Assembly: GCA_947371645.1 (NCBI GenBank) | Contig: CANBQJ010000092.1 | Location: forward strand, 1-13,841 | Source of the DNA: Burkholderiales bacterium | GTDB lineage: Bacteria; Pseudomonadota; Gammaproteobacteria; Burkholderiales; Burkholderiaceae | Direction: 5' to 3' | DNA: 13,841 nt | Part shown: positions 7,204-13,841 of the stretch, piece after piece | How the letters are laid out: each line of letters opens with the position of its first letter | Position numbering within the stretch: the first letter of the stretch is position 1 | Position numbers and translations under genes: made by a program | The notes under the pieces: model-generated | The model's database searches: none | Seen by the model: the letters and a program-made list of their open reading frames with translations, nothing else | What the model was told of the DNA's origin: nothing

Positions 7204-7728
7204 ATGGACCTCATCCTCTGGCGGCACGCCCAGGCCCACGTGGGCCCGACGGGGTGGGTGGCGGACGAGGCCAATGCCCAGCGCATCGCGCAAGGCGAAC
7301 GGCCGTTGTTGAGCCACGCCCAGGATCTGGCGCGTGGCCTCACGCCCAAAGGTGAGCGCCAGGCCGAACGCATGGCCGCCTGGCTCAACCAGCGCCTGCC
7401 GGCGTCCACCCGGGTGCTGGCCAGCCCAGCGCAGCGCGCGCTGCAGACTGCGCAGGCCTTGGGCCGGACGTTCAAGACCGTGCCTGGCATTGACCCCCAA
7501 GCCAGCGTGGACGATCTGATCAAGGTCGCACGCTGGCCCACGTCCAGAGACCCGGTGTTGTTGGTAGGGCACCAGCCCGCCCTTGGGGTGCTGGCTGCAC
7601 GGCTGATGACCGGGCAAGACTTGGCCTGGTCGGTGCGCAAAGGCGCGGTGTGGTGGTTGCGCGTACAGGAGCAAGACGGCGAGCAGCGCGTGACGCTGCT
7701 CGCCGTGCAGTCGCCCGAGCTGCGTTAG
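7204..7728 (+). CDS. sixA: Phosphohistidine phosphatase SixA
   Basis: A histidine-phosphatase (phosphoglycerate-mutase fold) protein that removes phosphate from phosphohistidine. In E. coli it acts on the histidine phosphotransfer domain of ArcB and on the nitrogen phosphotransferase system. The 174-residue protein opens LILWRHAQA with R7 and nucleophile H8. R78 (SPAQRALQTA) and the second catalytic histidine H123 (LLVGHQPALG) follow. Residues 41-55 (DLARGLTPKGERQAE) match the family. A stretch of about 20 residues at 13-33 is longer than in E. coli SixA. A strong AAGGGGG at 7191-7197 precedes the ATG, and the gene starts 13 bp after ppk1, so the two are one operon. The pairing suggests a link between polyphosphate or phosphate status and phosphorelay control, but that is inference. 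Confidence 0.92.
   Translation: MDLILWRHAQAHVGPTGWVADEANAQRIAQGERPLLSHAQDLARGLTPKGERQAERMAAWLNQRLPASTRVLASPAQRALQTAQALGRTFKTVPGIDPQASVDDLIKVARWPTSRDPVLLVGHQPALGVLAARLMTGQDLAWSVRKGAVWWLRVQEQDGEQRVTLLAVQSPELR
7676..7706. terminator. Perfect 13-bp stem at the sixA/RTX convergent junction
   Basis: ACGGCGAGCAGCG (7676-7688) is an exact inverse of CGCTGCTCGCCGT (7694-7706) around a 5-nt loop CGTGA. The stem is inside the last codons of sixA and about 36 bp beyond the stop codon of the opposing RTX gene. A symmetrical stem between two convergent genes suggests a bidirectional terminator. Neither side has a clear T-tract. It also encodes the SixA residues DGEQRVTLLAV without disturbing the frame. 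Confidence 0.5.
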
Positions 7729-7736
7729 CCCGGGCT
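7727..7736. other. 10-bp palindrome between the convergent stop codons
   Basis: AGCCCGGGCT overlaps the last bases of the sixA stop codon and reaches to within 5 bp of the RTX gene stop. It may add to the termination signal of the adjacent 13-bp stem. Confidence 0.25.
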
Positions 7737-7741
7737 CAGCC

Positions 7742-10700
7742 TCAGTTCCAACTGCTCGCCAGGATCTTGCTCAAGCCGGCTTGTGTGGCTGCAGGCAAGG
7801 TCAGCACCCCATCGGCCGGCGCAGAGAACTTGGCCATGGCGCTCACCAACGCATTGACCTTGCCAGCGCTCAGGCGCTTGTTGTCAGCCGAGGTGGTGAT
7901 GGACTCGACCTGGTTGGCGCCGCCCTTGAACCAGTCCTGCACGATCATGTGGTCCTGGGTGCCCACGATGCCAATGTCGAGGTTGTTGCCCACCTTGCTG
8001 AGCCACAGCTGGTTGGCCGTGGCGCCACTGACCTTGAGCACATCGGCATTGAGCCAGGTGCTGTCGGTGTCCACGATGGTGTCTTTCCCATCCCCTCGCG
8101 CAAACAGGTAGGTGTCGCTGCCCTTGCCGCCAATGAGCAGGTCATGGCCCAGACCGCCACTGAGCGTGTCATTGCCGGCCAGACCACTGAGCGTGTCGTT
8201 GCCCGCGCCGCCCACCAGCTTGTCTTTCCCGGCGGTGCCGTTGAGCGTGAGGTTGCTCACAACGGGTTTGCTGGCCTCGGCGATCACTTCGGCGCCGGTG
8301 AGCATGCTGCCATCGGCCGTGAACTTCAGCTTCAAGCCGTCCCACTGGCCGGCGTTGTCGAGGGTGATGCTGTCCGTGCTGCCTTGGAAGCCCAGGACAA
8401 CCGTGCCTGGGGATGTGGCACCCAGGCGGCCAATCACCAGAGACGAGCGGCTCAAGCCTTGCCCCAGCTGGATCAGGTCAGCCCAGTCTGCGTGGATCAG
8501 GTCCTGGCCATCGCCCGCGTTGAACAGGTAGGTGTCGGCCCCAAGCCCGCCGCTGAGGGTGTCGTTGCCTGCCCTGCCGCTGAGCGTGTCGTTGCCCGCG
8601 CCGCCCACCAGTTCGTCTTGCCCGGCGGTGCCGTTGAGCGTGAGGTCGACCACCAGGGGCTTGCTGGCTTCGGCGAGCAGCTCGGCGCCGTTGAGCGTGC
8701 TGCCATCGGCCGTGAAGTTCAGCTTCAAGCCGCCCCACTGGCCGGCGTTGTCGAGCGTGATGCTGTCTGTGCTGCCCTGGAAGCCGAGGACCACCGTGCC
8801 CGGGGCGGTGGCACCCATGCGGCCAATCACCAGAGACGAGCGGCTCAAGCCTTGCCCCAGCTGGATCTGGTCGGCGGTGTCGGCGTGGATCAGGTCCTGG
8901 CCGTCGCCCGCGTTGAACAGGTAGGTGTCGGACCCAAGCCCGCCGCTGAGCGTGTCGTTGCCGGCCAGGCCGCTCAGTGTGTCGCTGTGCGTACCGCCGG
9001 TCAGCACATCGGCGCCTGATGTGCCTTGCAAGTTCAAGCCCCTGCCGCCAGCGATGATTTCTGCGCTGGTCAATGGCGCGGACCCGTCGGTAAATCGGAT
9101 GACTTGGTCCCACTGCTCAGCGCCCCGGGTGGGGTCGCCGTACAGCATGATGGTGTTGGTGTTCACCGTGATCTGAATGCCACTTTTGTCGGCGGTGCGT
9201 GGGTCGCCCGCCGGTGGTGGGATCAAAGTGATGGACACGTCACCTGCGGCAATGTCTGAGCCCAGCTCAATCACGTCGTCGGACTGAGCCAGGATGGTGT
9301 CGTTGCCATCGCCGCGAGCCATGCGGAAGATGTCGTGGCCACTGCCACCAGACAGGTAGTCGTTACCAGTACCGCCCACGATGGTGTCATCGCCAGCCCC
9401 ACCGTACACGCCGTCATTGCCAGCGCCAGCGTCGTAGCTTGCCCCGTCTTTGTAGTCCGACGCCGCTTGCAGGTAGTCGTTGCTGGCACCGCCATACAGT
9501 TCATCCCGTCCGCCGATGGCAGCGACCAGCCAGTCATTGCCTTCTCCGCCGATCAGGGTGTCATTGCCGTCTGCGCCTGTGAGGTTGTCATTGCCCTTGC
9601 CGCCATCCAGGCGAGAGCCGCCCAGAGCCGCCGTCAGACCATCGTCCTGGTCAGTGCCTTGCCGACTTGCTGCGGCGATCTCTTCGGCGGTGATGCGCGA
9701 GCCATCTGCAAAGACGAATTCGTCCACTTGCCCAGTGATGCTGCTGGTGCCCCGGAGGTAAAACCCATCGACCGTCAGGGTGGCGCCGCTGGCCTTGACG
9801 GTCATCACAATGCCGTTGCCGGGCAGACCGCGTTCTGGAGTGAAGTTGACATCGGCGCGCGTGAATGCGTCGGTGAAGTAGACCACGTCCAGGTCTTCAG
9901 GGGCTTCGTAGACTGCAGGGCGACCATGGTCGTACCGGGCGTCGGAGATCGTCGCATTGCCCTTGGCCAGGCTGACGCGAATCTGATCGGCCCCGCTACC
10001 TGGGTCAAAGAAGCTGGACACCTTGCCCAAGGGATTGCTTGCGCGCAAGCTGCCATCCAGCACATCGTCACCGTCGCCACCGTACAACCAACCCCCAAGG
10101 GTGCCGCCCAGCAAGCTGTCGTTGCCGGCGCCGCCTGTCAAACTGTCCCAGCCGGCACCGCCGTCCAGCGTGTCGTTGCCGGCGCCTGCCGTGATCGTGT
10201 CACTGCCATCACCGCCACGGATGAGGTTGTTGCCATCGCCGGCCAGGATGATGTCGTCACCATACCCGCCATCCAGGGTGTCGTTGGCACCGTCCAGCGA
10301 AATGAAATCTGCCTGGCTTGTGGGCACATTGACCAACTTGAGCACGGCATCGCGGTCAAGCACCTGGCCGTTGGTGAAGGTGATGGTGTCCGGGCCTGAG
10401 CGCAGGACGCCCGCAACGGTTTCGTCGTCGAAATAGTCAACGATGCGGACCACGGGGTGGTCTGTGGAACGCTTGTCGGTGATCAGCAAGTCGCTGCCGC
10501 CATTGAACGTGCGCACACGCGAGAACGTCAGGTCATCGGCGGTGTAGGTCTGGGTTGCACCTGGTCCTTGGTCGCCTTCGTAGATCAGGCGGTCGCCATC
10601 TCCGCTGACATGGTCGTCCACGATGGTGACGCCCTTGTAGATCCCTTTGACGATGAAGGTGTCTGCGCCGCTACCACCGTCCAATGTGTCGGACAGGCCT

Positions 10701-12796
10701 TCGGCGATCAGGGTGTCTTGACCGTCACCGCCCCGCAGCACGTCCCCGCGGGTTGCCCGGCCGCCATCCAGCAGGTCATCTCCGGCGCCGCCGTCCAGGG
10801 TGTCGTCGCCGTCATCGCCGATCAGCACGTCGTTTTGGTTGCCGCCCTCCAGCGTGTCGTCGCCGGCGCCGCCGTACAGGGAGTCGTTGCCATTTTCCCC
10901 GCGGATGTGGTCATTGCCTGAGTTGGCACGGACGAGGTCGTCGCCAGCGCCGGCCCACAGGTCATCGTCGATGCGAAACGTGTTGGTGCTCTGGCTCGCG
11001 CAGTCGATGATGTCGTTTTGATCTGTTGCCTGAAAGCGGGCCAGTAACGTGGCCTGGTTGCCCGAGAACAAGGTCGTGCTTCCATAGCTGATGACCAAAT
11101 TGGTGTCGGTGATGTTCGCGTTGCCGGCCTTGAAGTAGTCCGTGACGGTCACGGAAATGGGCGGGGAGTTGGGTGGCGTTCCCCAATTGACGACCAGGTT
11201 GTCCCCCACTTGCTTGACTGTGAGGTCTTTGGGGTTGGGGGGGAGTTCATTGATGTTGATGTAGGTGATGCCCGCAAAATCAGCTTGCCGGATCACGCTC
11301 TGGCCCAGGCCAATTTCGTACAGGTTCTTGCCCGTGCCGCCGTCCAGGGTGTCGTTGCCTCCCCCTCCGAGCAGCCAATCGTCGCCATCAAGGCCGATCA
11401 GGAGGTCATTGCCTTCGCCGCCTTGCAATGTGTCATTGCCCTCGCCGCCGTTCAGGGTGTCCTGGCCTGCGTTGCCATCGATGTGGTCATCGCCGATGCC
11501 GCCCAGCAGCAGGTCATTGCCCGCGTCGCCGGAGATGATGTCGTTGCCAGCGCCGCCGTCCACGGTGTCGGCGCCGGTGGTGCCCGTCAGGATGTCATTC
11601 AGCGCCGAGCTTGTGTTCAGCGCCGCCATCATTTCTGTTTGCGACCAGATCACGCCATTGGCAAAGGCGATGTGTTCAATGGTGGAGCGGCCAGCCGACA
11701 AACTGTTGCCGCTGTCGAAGTAATAGTCCACCTGCACATAGTTGGCCGGCATGCCATTGATGGGCGTGCCGTGCTCGTAAATGATGAGGTTGCCCGATTG
11801 GTTGCTCAGCACCAGTTGGTCTGGCGTGACGGGGCGCTGGGCGTTGCCGCCCAGATACAGGATGGTGGCGGAATCGCCAGGCTTCTTGGCATCGCTTTCG
11901 TTGACGATCTGTGTCTTGCCGGTGAGGCCCTTGATCACGAAGGTGTCGATGCCTGTGCCCGGGGCAAAATTCGATACGCCGCCATACAGCACGTCGCCCT
12001 CGCCTTCGGCGATCAGGGTGTCGTTGCCAGTGCCGCCGATCAGGGTGTCCCCTGCGTTGCTGCCCACATCCGCACCGCCGTCAAGCAGGTCATTGCCATT
12101 GCCGCCTTGCAGGTAATCACCACCGGCCATGCCGTAGAGCGAGTCGTTGCCATCGCCGCCGAAGATGGCGTCTCTGCCGGCGCCTGCGCGGACGATGTCG
12201 TTGCCACCTTTTGCGTTCAGGGAATCGTCCGTGGTGTCCAAAGCGGTGCCAGTGGGCTGGCTCAGGCAGTTGATGACGTCATCGCCTTCTGTGGCCAGGA
12301 CCAAGGCGTTGACCTGGTCGCGGCCGTAGGTGTCGGGCACGTAAAAATCTGAGGTGGCTGGGTCGATGATGACCTGTGTCGGGCGCGTAGGGTTGAAGTA
12401 ATCGCGGATGGTGATGTCACCGTTGCCCGAGAGCGTGTCCGAGTCGGCGACCACGTGAATCAAGAGGTCGTTGTTCTGGCGCTCGAAGGTCTCGTAGCGG
12501 TTAGTCCAACCGCCGCCGGTGCCAGCAGGTCCTGCGATTTTCAGGATGTTGACCGTGCCAGGGTCGTTGTCTTCGATGACCGTGGTGCCGGTGGTGTAGA
12601 TGTAGGTGTCAGCGCCAGCACCGCCCCGCAACAGGTTGCTGCCTGAGCCGCCGGAAATGGTGTCGTTGCCGGCGCCACCATCGATGGTGTCGTTGCCTCC
12701 GAGCCCGTTGATGGTTTCGGCGCTGGAGGTGCCGGTGATGAGGTCGTCGCCCTCGGTGGGGCTTTGGCCTTGGGCAAGGCTGACGGAGTTTGGCAT
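7742..12796 (-). CDS. Giant RTX-type calcium-binding protein, probable type I secretion substrate
   Basis: The 1684-residue acidic product is dominated by glycine/aspartate nonapeptides of the form GGxGxDxLx, which bind calcium in parallel beta-rolls after export. Repeat blocks lie at about residues 15-66, 168-286, 399-495, 590-714, 828-935, 1046-1166, 1254-1290, 1385-1420 and 1516-1572. Between them are modules of roughly 100 residues with motifs such as ITIRDYF, VQVDYYF, VTVTDYF, VRIVDYF and MIVQDWF, like the haemolysin-type calcium-binding-related domain (PF06594). The end, LVSAMAKF followed by a Pro/Ala-rich tail ending ILASSWN, resembles C-terminal type I secretion signals of betaproteobacterial RTX proteins. 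There is no N-terminal signal peptide. The start has AGGGA (complement of 12803-12807) 6 nt upstream. No protease, lipase, adenylate cyclase or pore-forming domain is visible, so a surface, matrix or adhesion role is likelier than toxin, but this is inference. No ABC exporter, HlyD or TolC gene is nearby. Confidence 0.93.
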   Translation of the reverse strand: MPNSVSLAQGQSPTEGDDLITGTSSAETINGLGGNDTIDGGAGNDTISGGSGSNLLRGGAGADTYIYTTGTTVIEDNDPGTVNILKIAGPAGTGGGWTNRYETFERQNNDLLIHVVADSDTLSGNGDITIRDYFNPTRPTQVIIDPATSDFYVPDTYGRDQVNALVLATEGDDVINCLSQPTGTALDTTDDSLNAKGGNDIVRAGAGRDAIFGGDGNDSLYGMAGGDYLQGGNGNDLLDGGADVGSNAGDTLIGGTGNDTLIAEGEGDVLYGGVSNFAPGTGIDTFVIKGLTGKTQIVNESDAKKPGDSATILYLGGNAQRPVTPDQLVLSNQSGNLIIYEHGTPINGMPANYVQVDYYFDSGNSLSAGRSTIEHIAFANGVIWSQTEMMAALNTSSALNDILTGTTGADTVDGGAGNDIISGDAGNDLLLGGIGDDHIDGNAGQDTLNGGEGNDTLQGGEGNDLLIGLDGDDWLLGGGGNDTLDGGTGKNLYEIGLGQSVIRQADFAGITYININELPPNPKDLTVKQVGDNLVVNWGTPPNSPPISVTVTDYFKAGNANITDTNLVISYGSTTLFSGNQATLLARFQATDQNDIIDCASQSTNTFRIDDDLWAGAGDDLVRANSGNDHIRGENGNDSLYGGAGDDTLEGGNQNDVLIGDDGDDTLDGGAGDDLLDGGRATRGDVLRGGDGQDTLIAEGLSDTLDGGSGADTFIVKGIYKGVTIVDDHVSGDGDRLIYEGDQGPGATQTYTADDLTFSRVRTFNGGSDLLITDKRSTDHPVVRIVDYFDDETVAGVLRSGPDTITFTNGQVLDRDAVLKLVNVPTSQADFISLDGANDTLDGGYGDDIILAGDGNNLIRGGDGSDTITAGAGNDTLDGGAGWDSLTGGAGNDSLLGGTLGGWLYGGDGDDVLDGSLRASNPLGKVSSFFDPGSGADQIRVSLAKGNATISDARYDHGRPAVYEAPEDLDVVYFTDAFTRADVNFTPERGLPGNGIVMTVKASGATLTVDGFYLRGTSSITGQVDEFVFADGSRITAEEIAAASRQGTDQDDGLTAALGGSRLDGGKGNDNLTGADGNDTLIGGEGNDWLVAAIGGRDELYGGASNDYLQAASDYKDGASYDAGAGNDGVYGGAGDDTIVGGTGNDYLSGGSGHDIFRMARGDGNDTILAQSDDVIELGSDIAAGDVSITLIPPPAGDPRTADKSGIQITVNTNTIMLYGDPTRGAEQWDQVIRFTDGSAPLTSAEIIAGGRGLNLQGTSGADVLTGGTHSDTLSGLAGNDTLSGGLGSDTYLFNAGDGQDLIHADTADQIQLGQGLSRSSLVIGRMGATAPGTVVLGFQGSTDSITLDNAGQWGGLKLNFTADGSTLNGAELLAEASKPLVVDLTLNGTAGQDELVGGAGNDTLSGRAGNDTLSGGLGADTYLFNAGDGQDLIHADWADLIQLGQGLSRSSLVIGRLGATSPGTVVLGFQGSTDSITLDNAGQWDGLKLKFTADGSMLTGAEVIAEASKPVVSNLTLNGTAGKDKLVGGAGNDTLSGLAGNDTLSGGLGHDLLIGGKGSDTYLFARGDGKDTIVDTDSTWLNADVLKVSGATANQLWLSKVGNNLDIGIVGTQDHMIVQDWFKGGANQVESITTSADNKRLSAGKVNALVSAMAKFSAPADGVLTLPAATQAGLSKILASSWN
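8252..8644 (-). repeat. Tandem 131-residue repeat, copy 2 (RTX protein residues 1385-1515)
   Basis: Starts LTLNGTAGQDEL and ends EASKPVVSN. It is a complete unit of one short RTX block plus one beta module, including NAGDGQDLIHADWADLIQL and LVIGRLGATSPGTVVLGF. It matches copy 1 at 107 of 131 residues by my alignment. The two copies share an exact 49-bp run (8426-8474 against 8819-8867), offset by exactly 393 bp. A third, partial unit begins immediately at 8251 with LTLNGTAGKDKL and diverges after about 35 residues. Confidence 0.9.
8645..9037 (-). repeat. Tandem 131-residue repeat, copy 1 (RTX protein residues 1254-1384)
   Basis: Starts LNLQGTSGADVL and ends EASKPLVVD. It lies directly next to copy 2, with no spacer. 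Differences from copy 2 concentrate in the first 18 residues and the last 12; the central 109 residues differ at about 12 positions. The first 18 residues of copy 2 resemble the partial third unit more than copy 1, which fits unequal exchange among the RTX blocks. Confidence 0.9.
10577..11032 (-). repeat. Older internal duplication, copy B (RTX protein residues 589-740)
   Basis: Order of motifs: NDIIDCASQ, DDDLWAGAGDDLVRA, GENGNDSLYGG, several nonapeptides, GDVLRGG, DTLIAEGLSDTLDGG, ADTFIVKGIYKGVTIV, GDRLIYEG. The same order occurs at residues 168-316. It contains C599, one of only two cysteines I see in the whole protein. Confidence 0.65.
11849..12295 (-). repeat. Older internal duplication, copy A (RTX protein residues 168-316)
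   Basis: Order of motifs: GDDVINCLSQ, DDSLNAKGGNDIVRA, GGDGNDSLYGM, nonapeptides, GDTLIGG, DTLIAEGEGDVLYGG, IDTFVIKGLTGKTQIV, SATILYLGG. Each has a counterpart in copy B, including the cysteine (C177). The copies have diverged and differ by several indels, so this duplication is older than the 393-bp tandem one. Confidence 0.65.
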
Positions 12797-12909
12797 CTTC
12801 TATCCCTGAACTGTGATTGTTATGAGTTGAGCTTAGGGGCACCTCCTTGGTGCGGCCAACTAGGGCAAACCTCACACTTGGTCACGGGATGTGAACGTCT
12901 GGCGAGATA
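12797..12909. promoter_or_regulatory. Divergent intergenic region between the RTX gene and ybgC
   Basis: These 113 bp must hold the promoters of both genes. On the plus strand GATAAT (12906-12911) matches a -10 element in five of six positions but overlaps the first possible ybgC start; no good -35 lies 16-18 bp upstream. On the minus strand no convincing -35/-10 pair is seen; the AT-richest part is around 12808-12830. The segment also holds the short hairpin listed separately at 12839-12853. Confidence 0.5.
12839..12853 (-). other. Small hairpin with a perfect anti-16S complement in the RTX gene leader
   Basis: GCACC and GGTGC (plus strand) pair around a 5-nt loop. Read on the minus strand, 12848 to 12840 is AAGGAGGTG, a 9-base match to the 16S rRNA 3' end. 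It lies 44 bases before the RTX start codon, and no start codon is within the usual 5-12 nt, so it does not serve an obvious gene. Confidence 0.3.
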
Positions 12910-13365
12910 ATGTGTGCCATGAGCACGTCGACCCTGGCCCCGCACGGCGGTTTTCAGCACCCGGTGCGCATCTACTGGGAAGATACCGACGCCGGCGGCA
13001 TCGTCTTTTACGGCAACTACCTGAAGTTCATGGAACGGGCCCGCACCGAGTGGCTTTCTGCTTTAGGGTTTGGGCAGGAAGCGCTGCGGGCCTCGGGCGA
13101 GGGCATGTTCGTCGTGGCCGAGACCCACCTGCGTTACCTGCAGCCGGCCCGCCTGGACGACCACCTGCTGGTCACCGTCCGCCTGACCCAGTCTGGTCGC
13201 GCGTCTTTGACCTTCGAGCAAGGCGTCTGGCTGGGCGAGTCTTTGTTGACTGCAGGTGAAATCCGCGTCGGCTGGGTGCAAAAATCAGCAGACGGGCGCT
13301 TGCGCCCGGGCCGCATCCCAGCTGCCATCATGGCGGTGTTGCCTGCCCCCTCCCCTCAAGCCTGA
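12910..13365 (+). CDS. ybgC: Tol-Pal-associated acyl-CoA thioesterase YbgC
   Basis: A hotdog-fold thioesterase that hydrolyses acyl-CoA and is encoded at the head of tol-pal clusters in many proteobacteria. The 151-residue product has the signature HPVRIYWEDTDAGGIVFYGNYLKFMERARTEWL split over residues 17-49. D27 corresponds to the catalytic Asp18 of the E. coli protein, and the following YGNYLKFMERAR is typical. ARLDDHLLV (about 80-88) is another family stretch. The ATG at 12910 gives MCAMSTST; the ATG at 12919 (MSTSTLAP) is as likely, and neither has a strong ribosome-binding site. tolQ begins 17 bp after the stop codon, so the genes form an operon. Length is slightly above the 134 of E. coli because of N- and C-terminal tails. 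Confidence 0.94.
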   Translation: MCAMSTSTLAPHGGFQHPVRIYWEDTDAGGIVFYGNYLKFMERARTEWLSALGFGQEALRASGEGMFVVAETHLRYLQPARLDDHLLVTVRLTQSGRASLTFEQGVWLGESLLTAGEIRVGWVQKSADGRLRPGRIPAAIMAVLPAPSPQA

Positions 13366-13382
13366 CCCTGGAGCTTTTTCAG

Positions 13383-13841
13383 ATGAACCAAGACCTGTCC
13401 ATCATCACCCTGGTGCTGCACGCCAGCCTGGTGGTGCAACTGGTGATGGCCTTGCTGTTGCTGGTCTCGCTGGCCAGCTGGAGCGTGATCTTTGCCAAGC
13501 TGATGGGCCTGCGGCGCGTGCGCGACGACAACCAGCGCTTCGACCACGAGTTCTGGGCCGGCCGCACCCTGCAGGAGCTGTTTCAGGACGCCGCCCGGGG
13601 CTCGGGCCCCAACTCGCCGCAAGAGCGCATCTTCGTGGCCGGCATGCGCGAGTTCATGAAGCTGCGCGAGCGCCGCGTGGTGGAAGTCTCTTCGCTGCTG
13701 GACGGCGCTCGCCGCGCCATGCGCGCCGCCTACCAGCGCGAGATGGACGTGATCGAGGCGCGGCTGGATTTCCTGGGCTCGGTGGGCTCGGTGTCGCCTT
13801 ACATCGGCCTGTTTGGCACCGTGTGGGGCATCATGCACGCC
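13383..13841 (+). CDS. tolQ: Tol-Pal system proton-channel subunit TolQ (partial, 5' part)
   Basis: Inner-membrane component that, with TolR, uses the proton motive force to energise TolA for outer-membrane constriction at division. The first 153 codons are in the window. Transmembrane helix 1 spans about residues 12-36 (LHASLVVQLVMALLLLVSLA and following). A cytoplasmic region rich in Arg, Glu and Ala follows to about 130. The start of helix 2 shows SVSPYIGLFGTVWGIMHA, the conserved MotA/TolQ/ExbB motif with the GTVxGIM core. TGGAG at 13369-13373 lies 9 nt before the ATG. The gene is 17 bp downstream of ybgC, and tolR, tolA, tolB and pal would be expected beyond the right edge. Confidence 0.96.
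   Translation, partial: MNQDLSIITLVLHASLVVQLVMALLLLVSLASWSVIFAKLMGLRRVRDDNQRFDHEFWAGRTLQELFQDAARGSGPNSPQERIFVAGMREFMKLRERRVVEVSSLLDGARRAMRAAYQREMDVIEARLDFLGSVGSVSPYIGLFGTVWGIMHA

Noticed and set aside
5268..7640. A 790-codon open frame on the minus strand, longer than ppk1 itself
   Set aside because: It lies antisense to ppk1 and sixA, both of which have intact catalytic motifs. Its product is a low-complexity run of His, Val, Gly, Ala and Gln with no family signature, as expected from the codon bias of GC-rich genes read backwards.
7781..12352. Plus-strand frames of 412, 354 and 380 codons opposite the RTX gene, rich in Ala-Val repeats
   Set aside because: The repeats are the reverse reading of the nonapeptide-encoding DNA. 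The minus-strand frame is continuous over 1684 codons with a clear RTX pattern and secretion-type end, so the plus-strand frames are shadows.
8081..12754. Possible CRISPR or other regular short-repeat array because of the many similar short units
   Set aside because: The units are degenerate 27-bp multiples in one reading frame encoding GGxGxDxLx; there are no identical repeats with unrelated spacers.
12609..12875. An 88-codon minus-strand frame beginning upstream of the RTX start
   Set aside because: It overlaps the RTX gene in another frame, becomes an Arg/His-rich frame-shifted reading of RTX repeats, and has no ribosome-binding site at its start.

Overview
This is a GC-rich bacterial chromosomal window that looks like a betaproteobacterium of the order Burkholderiales. 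The cues are a homoserine kinase of the APH-like type followed by a BPSS1780-family membrane gene, ppk followed directly by sixA, and ybgC-tolQ at the right edge. A Comamonadaceae- or Aquabacterium-like host is a guess from gene content, not a demonstrated placement. No tRNA, rRNA, CRISPR array, transposase or phage gene is visible.

Left part (1-2104). A minus-strand pair, thrB then a small membrane-protein gene that runs off the left edge, diverges from a plus-strand gene for an exported outer-membrane beta-barrel protein. A hairpin follows that gene and probably ends its transcript.

Core block (2105-7728). The plus strand carries polA (all three activities apparently intact), ppk1 (polyphosphate kinase) and sixA (phosphohistidine phosphatase). 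A two-unit, 11-bp direct repeat resembling a PhoB box lies just upstream of ppk1, so polyphosphate synthesis is probably phosphate-regulated. sixA follows ppk1 by 13 bp and is almost certainly in the same operon.

Accessory block (7742-12796). One minus-strand gene encodes a 1684-residue RTX-type calcium-binding protein with a C-terminal end typical of type I secretion substrates. It alternates nonapeptide-repeat blocks with about nine beta-rich modules of roughly 100 residues and has no recognisable enzymatic domain. It contains a 393-bp tandem duplication and an older duplication of a larger module that carries the only two cysteines. No type I secretion genes are in the window. It sits between housekeeping blocks and looks like the strain-variable part of the region.

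Right part (12910-13841). ybgC (acyl-CoA thioesterase) and the start of tolQ open a Tol-Pal cell-envelope operon, divergent from the RTX gene across a 113-bp promoter region.

I found no clear new multi-gene system. The RTX protein is the most unusual object. The ppk1 Pho-box candidate, the hairpin that encloses the polA start codon and the perfect 13-bp stem at the sixA/RTX convergence are the other points worth checking.
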